A stretch of DNA of 64,000 nucleotides from Qipengyuania huizhouensis (GTDB lineage Bacteria; Pseudomonadota; Alphaproteobacteria; Sphingomonadales; Sphingomonadaceae): NCBI RefSeq assembly GCF_019711635.1, contig NZ_JAIGNT010000009.1, positions 1 through 64,000 of the forward strand, read 5' to 3'. The translations under genes and the position numbers were made by a program. The notes beneath the pieces were generated by a model, which did no database searches, was not told the origin of the DNA, and saw nothing but the letters and a program-made list of their open reading frames with translations. This document shows positions 8,054-17,547 of the stretch, one piece after another (position 1 is the stretch's first letter; each line of letters begins with the position of its first letter).

Positions 8054-9901
8054 CTAGGCGCGCGCGACCGCCTCCGCGGCGATCATCCGGGCCTCTGCTT
8101 CGAGCCCCACGCGATTGAGGGCCGACACGATGTGATAGAGATGGCGGGATGTCATCTGTTCCCAGCCGGTGCCCTGCATCCCCAATCCCGCGAGGATTGC
8201 GACCAGCGCCGGATTGTCGGCCTGTGCCGCCTTGTCGATCATCACCGTCCAGGCGGTCGGCGCCGAAAGGTTCACGCCGAGGCGGTCACTGTATTCGCCG
8301 ACATTTCCGGAACCGGTCCGACCGAGCCCTGCGAGCCCGGCAAGCAACATGCGGGATTTCCGCTTGTTCGACGAATCGTCGTCATCGACGAAACCATCGA
8401 GCGCGCCATCGGAAACTTCGCCGCCATCGGGGTCGGCCAATGCGAGCAGCGCCCAACCGAGCGAACCTTCATCGACCACGTCAGTCCATCGCAGCGCATC
8501 GCGTTCAAGTCCGGCAGTCAGCATGGAGGCGATGAGGCGACCGGCGTCCTCTGCGAAGTCGTCGCTAGGCGTGAGACGCGCGGCTGCATAAGCGGTCAGG
8601 ACCATGCGCCCATAATCCGCATTGTCTCCGCCCCAGACATCCTTGATCGCAGCCAGCCGGGCTGCGGGCGAAGGATCGACATAGGCGTCGCGCAGGCGCG
8701 TGGCCGTGGTCAGCCCGGCCCCTTCGGCCTCTTGCCCGCGCTGGGCGTAAAGCTGCGAATAGAGATCGACCATCGCCTTGGACGAAAGAATACCCGAGGC
8801 TGCGGCAACTTCCGCGCCGCGCAACCTCTGGCGAACCGGCAGCGCAGGGATGAGCGCGGAGGATTTCAGATAATAGGGATCGAGCGTTTCTGACAGGCCT
8901 TCGGGAATCGGCTCTCCCAAGGCGTTCGCGAGTGCAAAGCGCCAGGGGTTCATCTGATTGATGCCGTCCCATTCGATGGTCACTGCCCGGCGCCCCTGCC
9001 CGGCGGCCCCGGCAAAACGCTGCGCCAGCAGCACATCGATCCGGTCTTCCTCGGTCTGGTTCAGCAAGCGGCGCAGATCGTTCTGGGCGGAGGACGATTC
9101 GCCAGCGTAGGCGGCACAGATGCCTTCGAACATCGACCACTGAAGGCCCTCGCCATCGACGCCTTCGAGGCGAACGACGGGACATGCGCCGACGATATCC
9201 GCCGTGCCGAGATACGCGCCGAGGGCCGCGTTGGTCAGCGCACCGCTATATTCCGCCGTATCGACATCCTGCACCAAGGCGCGCGCTGCAGCATGTTCGC
9301 CCATGGTATTCAGCGTGCTCGCCCGGAGCGCCGCGAATTCGACCGGATCCATGCCCGCGGGCGCGTTGAGACGGCTGGCCAGCGCACGCCGGAGGAGAAT
9401 ATGCCCCCAGCGGGAGATCATCGGCCCTTCGGTCGCACCGAGCGCGGCCCGCACAATCGAAGCCGGCTGGCGCGCGAGAGAACCGGTAGGGAACCCGCCT
9501 TCGCGAGGTCCGATCACGCCGATTTCGGTGGTGGCGCGGCGGGCAGCGGGCGGAATGTCATAGCGCGGTTTCAGGCCGAAGAGTTCGTCCAGTTCCTCGG
9601 TGGTCATCGCCTCGAGTTCGGCGACGGAGGGAATGTCTGACAGTTCGACATCCGTGGCTTCGATGGGATCGGATTCGACCGGCAACGGCTGTACCACCTC
9701 GCCGCTTCCGGCAGGGGCGGCTGGCACGGGTGAGGACGCAGGCGCTGGAGCCGGAGCCGGAGCCGGTGTGGGTGTCGGCGAAGGACTGGGCGCAGGAGTA
9801 TCGAAACCCGGCGGCAGGATGCTTTCGGGCGAGCGCTGGGCGAGGACCACCGTGGAAGATAGCGCGAGCGCCGCGCCCGCCAGCAAAATGCCGCGCGTCA
9901 T
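8054..9901 (-). CDS. exported proline-rich protein of unknown function
   Basis: A 615-aa protein. A signal peptide (MTRGILLAGAALALSSTVVLA) is followed by a low-complexity Pro/Ala/Ser linker at residues 35-65 and then a large, mostly helical domain rich in Ala and Leu with repeated helix pairs, resembling a TPR-like or alpha-solenoid array, though no named repeat can be proven by eye. It probably works in the periplasm or at the cell surface. Its ATG overlaps the stop of a small upstream membrane protein gene (ATGA), so those two are coupled. I do not recognise a function. Confidence 0.85.
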   Translation of the reverse strand: MTRGILLAGAALALSSTVVLAQRSPESILPPGFDTPAPSPSPTPTPAPAPAPAPASSPVPAAPAGSGEVVQPLPVESDPIEATDVELSDIPSVAELEAMTTEELDELFGLKPRYDIPPAARRATTEIGVIGPREGGFPTGSLARQPASIVRAALGATEGPMISRWGHILLRRALASRLNAPAGMDPVEFAALRASTLNTMGEHAAARALVQDVDTAEYSGALTNAALGAYLGTADIVGACPVVRLEGVDGEGLQWSMFEGICAAYAGESSSAQNDLRRLLNQTEEDRIDVLLAQRFAGAAGQGRRAVTIEWDGINQMNPWRFALANALGEPIPEGLSETLDPYYLKSSALIPALPVRQRLRGAEVAAASGILSSKAMVDLYSQLYAQRGQEAEGAGLTTATRLRDAYVDPSPAARLAAIKDVWGGDNADYGRMVLTAYAAARLTPSDDFAEDAGRLIASMLTAGLERDALRWTDVVDEGSLGWALLALADPDGGEVSDGALDGFVDDDDSSNKRKSRMLLAGLAGLGRTGSGNVGEYSDRLGVNLSAPTAWTVMIDKAAQADNPALVAILAGLGMQGTGWEQMTSRHLYHIVSALNRVGLEAEARMIAAEAVARA

Positions 9902-10038
9902 AGCGTGCCCTCCGGAATTTCCACCGGCTGGCTGATAGTCCGCAAGGGCTCCTCACCTCCGTCGATCCATGCGGCGATGAGGATTCCGACGATTACCAGC
10001 AATCCGACCCACAGAATGCCTGAACGTTTGACGGCCAA
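9898..10038 (-). CDS. small single-pass membrane protein, coupled to the exported protein gene
   Basis: A proposed 46-aa protein starting at a TTG (AVKRSGIL...). One transmembrane helix (GILWVGLLVIVGILIAAWI) is followed by a short acidic tail. The stop overlaps the ATG of the next gene by 4 nt. The frame is open upstream for 57 more codons, but that part would overlap the start of the divergent aroK. GAGGA lies about 11 nt before the TTG, which is a wide spacing, so the start is uncertain. Function unknown; it may be an anchor or partner for the exported protein. Confidence 0.55.
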   Translation of the reverse strand: MAVKRSGILWVGLLVIVGILIAAWIDGGEEPLRTISQPVEIPEGTL

Positions 10039-10108
10039 GTTTTTCGTATCCTCGTGCAATAATCCGATGGCTTGCCCGCGCCCTAGCGCATCTATAGGCC
10101 GAGCGGCA

Positions 10109-10678
10109 ATGAGCAACGCGCACTCTATGACCGGCAACGGGGGGCTCGCCGCTTCGGCAGGGCGGATCGACCGACCGCTGGTGCTCGTCGGCCTCATGGG
10201 TGTAGGCAAGACGACGATCGGACGCCGGCTGGCGAATGCGCTGGGCCGCAGTTTCGTCGATGCCGACGAAGAGATCGAGCGTGCAGCCGACCGCAGCGTT
10301 TCCGAGATATTCGAAGCCCACGGAGAGGCCTATTTCCGCGACGGGGAACGGCGGGTGATCGCCCGGTTGATGGAAGAAGGTCATGGCGTGATCGCCACCG
10401 GCGGCGGAGCTTTCGTGGATGACGAGACCCGGGCGCTTGTGCTGGAAAAGGGCATTGCCATCTGGCTCGATTGCGAACTCGATACATTGGTCGAACGAAC
10501 GTCGCGCAAGGATACGCGCCCGCTCCTCAAGAGCGGTGATCCGCGCGCCATCCTGCGCAGCCTCAAGGAAAATCGCAGCCCGGCCTACGCGCAGGCGCAA
10601 ATCCATGTCGTCACGGACAATGGCCCGCACGAGGCGACGGTCAACCGTATCCTGGAGGAACTTGCCGCATGGCGCTGA
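10109..10678 (+). CDS. aroK: shikimate kinase
   Basis: A 189-aa enzyme that phosphorylates shikimate at the 3-hydroxyl in the pathway to chorismate and aromatic amino acids. The Walker A motif is GLMGVGKTT, the shikimate-binding DADEEIE and FRDGERR segments follow, and GVIATGGGAF is the characteristic glycine-rich binding loop. RKDTRPLL forms the lid region. The ATG at MSNAHS fits an N-terminal extension of about 20 residues before the fold. It overlaps aroB by 10 nt, giving a coupled aroKB operon. Confidence 0.95.
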   Translation: MSNAHSMTGNGGLAASAGRIDRPLVLVGLMGVGKTTIGRRLANALGRSFVDADEEIERAADRSVSEIFEAHGEAYFRDGERRVIARLMEEGHGVIATGGGAFVDDETRALVLEKGIAIWLDCELDTLVERTSRKDTRPLLKSGDPRAILRSLKENRSPAYAQAQIHVVTDNGPHEATVNRILEELAAWR

Positions 10679-11778
10679 TACCGGTCGAACTGGCAGGGCG
10701 CAGCTATGAGGTGCGCATAGGGCGCGGATTGCTGGCCGATATCGCCAGCGAGGCCGCGCCATTCCTGCGCAAGACCCGGGTGCCGATCGTTGCCGATGCC
10801 AATGCGAAAGCGCATTGGGGCGCAGCCATCGAGCGTTCCCTGTCGGCGTCAGGGAAGGAGCCGCACTGGTACGAGGTCGAGCCCGGCGAAGGTTCGAAAA
10901 GCTGGGAAAGCCTGGCGAAGCTGACCGACTGGTTGCTGGCCGAAGGCGTGGAGCGGGGCGACCATGTCCTTGCGCTGGGTGGCGGTGTTGTGGGCGACCT
11001 CACCGGTTTTGCCTGCGCCATCCTCAAGCGCGGCTGCGGTTTCGTGCAGCTGCCCACCACGCTCCTCGCCCAGGTCGACAGTTCGGTCGGCGGCAAGACC
11101 GCGATCAATACGGCGGCGGGCAAGAATCTCGTCGGCGCCTTCCACCAGCCGTCGCTGGTGCTGGCGGACCTCGGCAGCTTGTCCACTCTACCTGCGCGTG
11201 AGCTGCGCGCAGGCTATGCCGAAGTGCTCAAATATGGTGTGCTGGGCGATGCCGATTTCTTCGGCTGGCTGGAGGAGCACGGCGAACGTGTGCTGGCTCT
11301 CGATGCCGATGCGCTGGAACAGGCGGTCGCGACCAGTGTGGGCGCCAAGGCACGCATAGTCGCGCAGGACGAACGCGAAACCGGCGGTGCGCGCGCGCTG
11401 CTCAACCTCGGACATACTTTCGGGCACGCGCTCGAGGCCGAAACGGGATTTTCCGACCGGCTGCTGCATGGCGAAGCGGTGGCGCTGGGGATGGTGCTTG
11501 CGGCGCGCTACTCGGCGCGGCGCGGCGAAATATCGCTGGACGAGGCAGAGCGCGTGACCCGCTGCGTCGATGCTGCGGGCCTTCCCGCAGAGATTTCCGC
11601 CCTTGGCCTCCAGAGCACCGGCCGGAGACTTGCCGATCACATGCTCCACGACAAGAAAATGGATGCAGGCACCCTCCCCTTCATCCTGCTGCGCGGGATT
11701 GGCGAGGCCTATCTGGCGCGCGACGTCGAGCTTGCCGACGTGGCGGCATTTCTCGACGAACAATTGCAGGTGCATTGA
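10669..11778 (+). CDS. aroB: 3-dehydroquinate synthase
   Basis: A 369-aa NAD- and zinc-dependent enzyme that cyclises DAHP to 3-dehydroquinate, the second step of the shikimate pathway. The nucleotide-binding stretch LALGGGVVGDLTGFAC and the signature LPTTLLAQVDSSVGGKTAIN are present, and metal ligands are expected at Glu of RAGYAEVLKYG, His of NLGHTFGHALE and His of LLHGEAVALG. It is translationally coupled to aroK and followed immediately by an acetyltransferase. Confidence 0.97.
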   Translation: MALIPVELAGRSYEVRIGRGLLADIASEAAPFLRKTRVPIVADANAKAHWGAAIERSLSASGKEPHWYEVEPGEGSKSWESLAKLTDWLLAEGVERGDHVLALGGGVVGDLTGFACAILKRGCGFVQLPTTLLAQVDSSVGGKTAINTAAGKNLVGAFHQPSLVLADLGSLSTLPARELRAGYAEVLKYGVLGDADFFGWLEEHGERVLALDADALEQAVATSVGAKARIVAQDERETGGARALLNLGHTFGHALEAETGFSDRLLHGEAVALGMVLAARYSARRGEISLDEAERVTRCVDAAGLPAEISALGLQSTGRRLADHMLHDKKMDAGTLPFILLRGIGEAYLARDVELADVAAFLDEQLQVH

Positions 11779-11789
11779 GAAGCGCGATC

Positions 11790-12266
11790 ATGGAAATCCG
11801 TGAAGCATCACTCGATGACGAAGAGGTCCGCGCGCTGATCGCCTTCCACCAGCAGGATATGGAGGAAATGTCGCCGCCGGGGACCAGCTATGCACTGGAC
11901 CTGTCGGGGCTATCGGGTCCGGAAATCACCGTTCTTGGAGCATGGGAAGGCGACACGCTGATCGCCATAGGTGCCCTGAAACGGCTGGACGAGCAGTCGG
12001 CGGAACTGAAGTCGATGCGCACGCTGCCCACACATCTAGGCAAGGGCGCCGCGCGGGCGATCCTCGAGGGATTGATTGCGCTGTCGCGAAACGAAGGCTT
12101 TCTCCGGTTGAGCCTCGAAACGGGGACGAGCGTGGAATTCCTCCCCGCCATAACCCTGTACGAACGTCACGGCTTTGCCCGCGGAGAGGCCTTCGCAGAC
12201 TATGCGAACGGCTCCCACAACCAGTGCTACCACCTCGACCTGCAAGCGCCCCGTGAGGGGTCTTAG
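11790..12266 (+). CDS. GNAT family N-acetyltransferase
   Basis: A 158-aa GCN5-type acetyltransferase. The fold is visible as an N-terminal strand (MEIREAS), the central beta-strand segment GAWEGDTLIAIGALKRL, the acetyl-CoA loop HLGKGAARAILEGL in place of the usual Q/RxxGxG/A, and the C-terminal LETGTSVEFLPAITLYERHGFARGEAF typical of YhdJ/PhnO-like small GNATs. The ATG at MEIREA was preferred over a TTG five codons earlier. It begins 11 nt after aroB and overlaps a convergent small gene by 4 nt. The substrate is not evident. Confidence 0.85.
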   Translation: MEIREASLDDEEVRALIAFHQQDMEEMSPPGTSYALDLSGLSGPEITVLGAWEGDTLIAIGALKRLDEQSAELKSMRTLPTHLGKGAARAILEGLIALSRNEGFLRLSLETGTSVEFLPAITLYERHGFARGEAFADYANGSHNQCYHLDLQAPREGS

Positions 12267-12520
12267 CTTGCGAGCGACTGAAGCCGCGTGACCTTTTCAG
12301 CGCCGACTGGTTGGTATTCGGCCAGCATCGCATCATGTTCGGCAAACAGCCGCTCGATCTCGCTCCGGCGTTCGAGCAACATATGTGCGATACCCGGCGC
12401 GAGACTTTCGCCATCCCCGATCTTGCCCAAAATGCTGGCGAGGTCGCTGACTGTCGCCTCTTCGGGGGTTTTGAAATAGTGCCCCCGCGTATCGAAAAAC
12501 CCTGTTCCCCTGTGTGCCAT
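12263..12520 (-). CDS. conserved small protein of unknown function
   Basis: An 85-aa soluble, helical protein without a signal peptide or cysteines. The N-terminus HRGTGFFDTRGHYFKTPEEATVSDLASILGKIGDGESLAPGIAHMLLERRSEIERLF reads like a compact adaptor or regulatory helix bundle. It is convergent with the acetyltransferase gene with a 4-nt overlap and lies downstream of pccA with a 181-nt gap that contains nothing obvious. No function can be given. Confidence 0.7.
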   Translation of the reverse strand: MAHRGTGFFDTRGHYFKTPEEATVSDLASILGKIGDGESLAPGIAHMLLERRSEIERLFAEHDAMLAEYQPVGAEKVTRLQSLAS

Positions 12521-12701
12521 CCGATTGCTCCTGCATGTCCGTTCAACATGCGACTCGAAGGCTATCAGTATCTCCGCAGAGGCGAGTCGTTAAAAGCGCG
12601 TTTACCTAGAAGGTCCCGGACAGGTTCAAATTCGCAAGATTCAGCTATGCAACCGCGCAAGCTGTTGCGCAGATATTTCATAAACGGAACGCCGCTGACG
12701 C

Positions 12702-14768
12702 CTATTCGAGTTCGAGAATGACCTCATCGACCGCCAGGGAGTCCCCTTCGGCGGTATTGATCCTGGCGACCACTGCCTGCTTCTCTGCGCGCAGGATGTT
12801 CTCCATCTTCATCGCCTCGATCGTGGCGAGCGGCTGGCCGGGCTGGACTTCCTCGCCCTCCGCCACATGGAGCTTCACCAGCAGACCGGGCATGGGACAG
12901 ATCAGCATCTTGGAAAGATCGGGCGGTTCCTTCTCGATCATGTGGCTGGCGAGATGGGCGATGCGTGTCTGGAGGATACGTAGGTTGTGGGTGGCACCAC
13001 GCGTGGTCATGGCATAGCCGGTGCGCGTGGGCTTCAGCTGGATCGTATAGACGTCGAGCGGTTCGGCATCCTCACCCGTATCATCGCCGTAGAGCGCGAC
13101 ATCGATCATGCTTTCGCCGGGCGTGTACTGCATCTCGATAGTGACCTGCTCGCCATCGACGGTAAGCGCGTCCTCTTCGAGCCGAACATCGTGGCTGGTC
13201 GAGCCGTCCTCACGCTCGCCGATGCGGATGGTCCAGTCGCCGGGAGCGTAGAGATCGTCCGACAGCTGGCCTTCGATCCGCCGAGCACGGTCGGCATCGG
13301 CGGTGGCGATCACGCCGCCCACTGCCGCCAGCACGCGGGTAAGATCACCGCTTGCCGGGGCGCCTTCGAAACCTTCGGGATACTCCTCGGCGATGAAACC
13401 GGTGGTCAGCTCGCCCGAACGGAAGCGCTCATGCTGCATGATCGCACTGAGGAAATCGACATTGTGGCCCAGCCCCTCGATGCGAAAGGCATCGAGCGCA
13501 GCGACCTGCAGGTCTGCTGCCTCATCGCGCGTGTCGCCCCAAGTGACCAGCTTGGCGATCATGGGGTCGTAGAACATCGACACCTCGCCGCCTTCGAAGA
13601 CGCCATCATCGACACGGATTCCATCGACGCCGCGCCTTCCATTCGCCGCTCCGTCGTCGGCCCAGGGTTCTACCGGCGGCTGATAACGCACCAGGCGGCC
13701 GGTCGAAGGCAGGAAGCCGCGATAGGGGTCTTCGGCATAGACACGGTTTTCGATCGCCCAGCCGTCGATTTTCACGTCTTCCTGCGTGATTTCGAGCTTT
13801 TCGCCCGCCGCAACGCGGATCATCTGCTCGACCAGGTCGACGCCGGTAATCGCCTCGGTTACCGGATGTTCCACCTGCAGGCGGGTGTTCATTTCGAGGA
13901 AGTAGAAGCTCTCGCCCGTGGGGTCCGCGCCCGAGACGATCAGTTCGACCGTCCCGGCGCTATGGTAATTCACCGCCTTGGACAGGGCGACGCACTGCTC
14001 GCCCATGGCCTTTCGCATCTTGGGTGTCACAAAAGGCGAAGGCGCCTCTTCCACCACCTTCTGGTGGCGGCGCTGGATGCTGCATTCGCGCTCGTTGAGG
14101 TAAATCACGTTGCCATGCTTGTCGCCGAGGATCTGGATCTCGATATGGCGCGGGTTCTCGATGAATTTCTCGATGAAGACGCGGTCGTCGCCGAAGGAAT
14201 TGAGGCCTTCGCGCTTGGTCGCCTCGAAACCTTCGCGAACGTCCTTTTCGCTCCACGCAAGTCGCATGCCCTTGCCGCCGCCACCTGCACTGGCCTTCAT
14301 CATCACCGGATAGCCGATGTCGCCCGAGATCTCGACCGCATGGTCTGTATCGCGGATTTCGCCGACGAAACCGGGGACGACATTGACGCCCGCTTCCTTC
14401 GCCAGCTTCTTGCTCTCGATCTTGTCGCCCATCGCGGCGATGGCACCCGCAGGCGGACCGATGAACGTGATATTTTCGGCTGCCAGCGCTTCCACGAAGC
14501 TCGCGCGTTCGGACAGGAAGCCGTACCCTGGATGCACCGCTTCGGCCCCGGTCTGCTTGCAGGCAGCGATTATCTTGTCGGCAACCAGATAGCTCTCCGC
14601 AGCAGCGGCAGGGCCGATATGCACCGCCTCATCCGCCATTTTCACAAAGGGCGCTCGGGCATCGGCATCGGAATAGACCGCCACGGTCTGGATGCCCATG
14701 CGGCGTGCCGTCTTGATGACGCGGCAGGCGATTTCACCGCGGTTGGCGATCAGGATCTTGGAAAACAA
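12702..14768 (-). CDS. pccA: acetyl/propionyl-CoA carboxylase biotin-carboxylase and BCCP subunit
   Basis: A 688-aa biotin-dependent carboxylase alpha chain that carboxylates biotin with ATP and bicarbonate and passes it to PccB to form methylmalonyl-CoA. The biotin carboxylase domain (1-450) shows MFSKILIANRGEIACRV, the ATP-grasp glycine loop KASAGGGGKGMR and EMNTRLQVEHPVTE. The C-terminal biotinyl domain carries EAMKMEN with the biotinylated Lys about 35 residues from the end. The middle part is the BT linker typical of propionyl-CoA carboxylases. PccB, the epimerase and the mutase are encoded nearby on the same strand, which supports propionyl-CoA as the substrate. Confidence 0.93.
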   Translation of the reverse strand: MFSKILIANRGEIACRVIKTARRMGIQTVAVYSDADARAPFVKMADEAVHIGPAAAAESYLVADKIIAACKQTGAEAVHPGYGFLSERASFVEALAAENITFIGPPAGAIAAMGDKIESKKLAKEAGVNVVPGFVGEIRDTDHAVEISGDIGYPVMMKASAGGGGKGMRLAWSEKDVREGFEATKREGLNSFGDDRVFIEKFIENPRHIEIQILGDKHGNVIYLNERECSIQRRHQKVVEEAPSPFVTPKMRKAMGEQCVALSKAVNYHSAGTVELIVSGADPTGESFYFLEMNTRLQVEHPVTEAITGVDLVEQMIRVAAGEKLEITQEDVKIDGWAIENRVYAEDPYRGFLPSTGRLVRYQPPVEPWADDGAANGRRGVDGIRVDDGVFEGGEVSMFYDPMIAKLVTWGDTRDEAADLQVAALDAFRIEGLGHNVDFLSAIMQHERFRSGELTTGFIAEEYPEGFEGAPASGDLTRVLAAVGGVIATADADRARRIEGQLSDDLYAPGDWTIRIGEREDGSTSHDVRLEEDALTVDGEQVTIEMQYTPGESMIDVALYGDDTGEDAEPLDVYTIQLKPTRTGYAMTTRGATHNLRILQTRIAHLASHMIEKEPPDLSKMLICPMPGLLVKLHVAEGEEVQPGQPLATIEAMKMENILRAEKQAVVARINTAEGDSLAVDEVILELE

Positions 14769-14850
14769 ATGGGCCTCCGGAGGCGGTCAAAAAGCGTGTT
14801 GCAACGCCCATGCCGCAGCGGAGGCCCGGTATCAAGTTATGCTGGCAGCA

Positions 14851-15285
14851 TCATTCGCCCACGTCGATATGGCCGATGTGGCGTTGCTCCTCCAGAATGG
14901 TATCGTTGAATTCCGCCCACAGCGCCTTGGCCTTGTCCTCGCCGCCGACCTGCTTGATGAATTCGGCCTCCCATTCCTTCTCGTAAGGATTTTCCTTCCA
15001 CGCCATTGCGGCAGGTCCGTCCTTCATCTTGAAGGCGACGATCGAATGCCACTCGCCCGTCTGCATGTGAAAATCGATCACGTCGTCCCGGCCCAGTGCT
15101 TCGTCGACCTTTTCGAACATCTCGATGATTTCGTGCGCGCGTTCGCCCTTGCCGGACTTCCACTTAATCATGCTGATATTGTACCAGTCGACCTCGCGCA
15201 TTTCCTGCGCGCTGGCGGCGGTCGGTGCGGATGCGGCGGACATTCCCATGCCGATTGCGGCAACGGTCAAAAGTAACTTCTTCAT
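14851..15285 (-). CDS. exported protein of unknown function
   Basis: A 144-aa protein with a signal peptide (MKKLLLTVAAIGMGMSAASAPTAASA, cut near AQE). The mature part (EVDWYNISMIKWKSGKGERAHEIIEMFEKVDEAL...) has a pattern of strands and helices that resembles a small dimeric alpha-beta-barrel fold, but no cofactor motif is visible. It lies directly upstream of pccA with an 82-nt gap and may share a transcript. Function unknown. Confidence 0.75.
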   Translation of the reverse strand: MKKLLLTVAAIGMGMSAASAPTAASAQEMREVDWYNISMIKWKSGKGERAHEIIEMFEKVDEALGRDDVIDFHMQTGEWHSIVAFKMKDGPAAMAWKENPYEKEWEAEFIKQVGGEDKAKALWAEFNDTILEEQRHIGHIDVGE

Positions 15286-15420
15286 GCAGTCTTCTCCCCT
15301 GAAACAGGAATACGACCCTAAGAAGCGATCCGATTTTTGATAATGCTGATGTACCCCCAGCGCCGCGCATGGGAGGCCTGTTTCATTGGCCTGTCAAGCC
15401 TTCCGGATTCCGGTTCCGGT

Positions 15421-16200
15421 TCAGAGGCTTGCCGAATATCTAGTCAGGGCCTGGGCGTAGAAATCCGCGCCGCGGCGGTCGCCTTCACCGTCCAGCAGAC
15501 GGGGCATGGCCTCCGCGAGTCGCGCAATGTTCTGTTTCGATAGCTTGCCCAGCGGAGCGACATAGATGCCGATGGTGAAGAGGACCGCGCCGGTTTCGGG
15601 CAGACGGCTCAGGGTCTGGCGTTCGGAGCGGACGAACAACGTTTCGCCCGCGTTTTCGGGCGTGACATGGGCGAAGGCCCGCTCGGGCGGCTCGGCCACC
15701 CAGCGGCGCTCCCCCGTAGCAGCGATGAACCAGTTGCAGCGCCCGTAGATCGCGCCGGGCTTCAGCTTCGCCATGAAATTGTCGACGCCGCTGCCGAGCT
15801 GCTCCTCATAGCCCTGGATCGGGGCATGCAGCGCGCGAAGCGGCAGGCCCAGCTTTGCGGCAGGCTCCCAGTCTGATGGCCAGGCCACCGCCGCGCCGAT
15901 TAGCCGGTATTGCTCGTCGCCCGGGCGAAGGGTGAGCAGGCACATATCCTCGTGATGGGCAGCCGCCGCTTCGGGCAGGCTGCCGGAGATGCCGAGCATG
16001 GCAGCCAGCTCTGCGCCGGGTGCCTCGACCTCGGGCAATAGCTGGACGCCTTCGGGATAGGCAGCGAAGCCCTCGGCGCGCACGGCAAGGTCGGGATCGG
16101 GCTGGAGCCAGTCGCTCTCGTCCAGCTTGGCGAGCCCCATCTTGAGCACGCCCCCGCCACGCGCCTTTGGCAGCAGTTCGTCGACGGAGAAGCCGAGCAC
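15421..16200 (-). CDS. haem-dependent oxidative N-demethylase-like protein (DUF3445)
   Basis: A 259-aa protein of the DUF3445/HODM family, whose described members are PAS-like haem proteins that oxidatively demethylate amines. Family-like segments include LLPEVEAPGAEL, HHEDMCLLTLRPGDEQYRLIGAAVAWPSDWEPAAKLGLPLRALHAPIQGYEEQL and RCNWFIAATGERRW. The GTG before LGFSVDELLP was chosen because the frame upstream runs into a palindromic repeat (16213-16307), a common source of false N-terminal extensions. Its position next to bioB is probably incidental. Confidence 0.8.
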   Translation of the reverse strand: MLGFSVDELLPKARGGGVLKMGLAKLDESDWLQPDPDLAVRAEGFAAYPEGVQLLPEVEAPGAELAAMLGISGSLPEAAAAHHEDMCLLTLRPGDEQYRLIGAAVAWPSDWEPAAKLGLPLRALHAPIQGYEEQLGSGVDNFMAKLKPGAIYGRCNWFIAATGERRWVAEPPERAFAHVTPENAGETLFVRSERQTLSRLPETGAVLFTIGIYVAPLGKLSKQNIARLAEAMPRLLDGEGDRRGADFYAQALTRYSASL

Positions 16201-16212
16201 TATCCCCCCATT

Positions 16213-16307
16213 CCGTTCGTGCTGAGCTTGTCGAAGCACCGTCCTTCCAATCGACAAGCGCGGCGCTTGAAGAAAGTACGGCCCTTCGACAGGCTCAGGG
16301 CGAACGG
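16213..16307. repeat. palindromic intergenic repeat, type 1 copy A
   Basis: Two inverted arms, CCGTTCGTGCTGAGCTTGTC and GACAGGCTCAGGGCGAACGG, each continue into a smaller GAAGCAC or GCCCTTC stem and a GTCCTT or similar core. The same unit recurs at 19712-19807. It lies between bioB and the DUF3445 gene and could form a long cruciform or RNA hairpin that stabilises or ends transcripts. Repeats of this look are common in sphingomonads. Confidence 0.85.
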
Positions 16308-16321
16308 ATGGAGACGGTTGT

Positions 16322-17332
16322 TCACTCCGCCGGCTCCGCCACCTTGCAGGCCCGCATCGGCTCTTCCTGCTCCAGCGGCGTCAACCCGAGCTTCGCGAAC
16401 AGTGCCGCATCGCTATCATCGCCCGCGTTAGGCGCGGTGAGCAGCTTGTCGCCGGTGAAGATCGAGTTCGCGCCCGCCATGAAGCACAGTGCCTGCGTGG
16501 CTTCGGACATGCTTTCGCGGCCCGCGCTCAGCCGCACCATGCTCATCGGCATACAGATGCGCGCCACCGCCACCGTGCGGACGAATTCGATATCGTCGAT
16601 CTTGGCGAGCGGCGTATCGGCCAGCATGTCGCCCAGCACCGTGCCCTTAACCGGTACCAGCGCATTGACCGGCACGCTTTCGGGATGGCGTTCAAGCGTG
16701 GCGAGCGTGTGGACGAAACCCACCCTGTCGCTGCGCGTTTCGCCCATGCCGACGATCCCGCCGCTGCACACGTTAATACCCGCATCGCGCACGTTCTGAA
16801 GGGTGTCGAGCCGGTCCTCGTACTTGCGGCTGGAGATCACACGCTCGTAATATTCGGGGCCGGTGTCGACATTGTGGTTGTAATAATCGAGCCCCGCTTC
16901 CTTGAGTATGTCGGCCTGTTTCGGCGTCAGCATACCCAGAGTCATGCAGGTCTCGAGACCCATGGCGCGCACGCCCTTCACGATCTCGACGATCGCGGGC
17001 ATGTCGCGGTCCTTGGGATTGCGCCATGCGGCACCCATGCAGAACCGCTGGCTGCCCGCATCCTTCGCCTGCGCGGCGCGCTGCAGGACCGATTGCACCT
17101 CCATCAGCTTGGTCGCCTCGACGCCGGAGTCCGCCTTCACCGACTGCGAACAATAGCCGCAATCCTCGGGGCAGCCGCCGGTCTTGATGCTCAAGAGCGT
17201 GCAGAGCTGGACCTGCTCGGGCGGATGGAACTCGCGATGGACGGTGGCGGCTTGGAAAAGCAGCTCGGTGAAGGGAAGGTCAAAGAGGTCCGCGATTTCC
17301 TCGCGGGTCCAGTCGGTGCGGATTTGGGTCAA
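16322..17332 (-). CDS. bioB: biotin synthase
   Basis: A 336-aa radical SAM enzyme that inserts sulphur into dethiobiotin to form biotin. The radical SAM motif CPEDCGYC binds the 4Fe-4S cluster; the conserved [18 protein letters not shown] and SAGRESM segments are present and provide 2Fe-2S ligands. The best start is a TTG whose last two bases overlap the TGA of the upstream small membrane protein gene, with GGAAG 7 nt before it; the usual family length supports this over the longer reading. Linkage to scpA and pccA links cofactor supply to biotin-dependent propionyl-CoA carboxylation. Confidence 0.95.
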   Translation of the reverse strand: MTQIRTDWTREEIADLFDLPFTELLFQAATVHREFHPPEQVQLCTLLSIKTGGCPEDCGYCSQSVKADSGVEATKLMEVQSVLQRAAQAKDAGSQRFCMGAAWRNPKDRDMPAIVEIVKGVRAMGLETCMTLGMLTPKQADILKEAGLDYYNHNVDTGPEYYERVISSRKYEDRLDTLQNVRDAGINVCSGGIVGMGETRSDRVGFVHTLATLERHPESVPVNALVPVKGTVLGDMLADTPLAKIDDIEFVRTVAVARICMPMSMVRLSAGRESMSEATQALCFMAGANSIFTGDKLLTAPNAGDDSDAALFAKLGLTPLEQEEPMRACKVAEPAE

Positions 17333-17547
17333 TTTTTCTTCCAGTTCTTGAGCCGCAACAGCAGCGCGACGTAAATGAGCACGAAGCCGATAACTGCCAG
17401 CCAAAAAGTCAGTGGAGAGGCCATATCGCAATTCGCGTCAGGCCCCATTCCGCACGGCAGCAAAATCACGAACAGCGCGATTATTGCCAATAGCCAATAA
17501 ACAAACGACCCTAAGACCGCGACGAGCAATCGGACGCCGGAGCTCAC
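17329..17547 (-). CDS. small two-helix membrane protein between scpA and bioB
   Basis: A 72-aa protein starting at a GTG that overlaps the TGA stop of scpA (GTGA) and ending in a TGA that overlaps the TTG start of bioB. Two transmembrane helices are visible ([24 protein letters not shown] and [21 protein letters not shown]), joined by a short Cys-containing loop. Translation coupling on both sides suggests it is a real gene of the mutase-biotin operon. Function unknown. Confidence 0.7.
   Translation of the reverse strand: MSSGVRLLVAVLGSFVYWLLAIIALFVILLPCGMGPDANCDMASPLTFWLAVIGFVLIYVALLLRLKNWKKN

Noticed and set aside
12987..14909. Plus-strand 640-codon open frame opposite pccA
   Set aside because: Shadow of a clearly identified biotin carboxylase; composition (His/Asp/Arg-rich) is typical of antisense frames.
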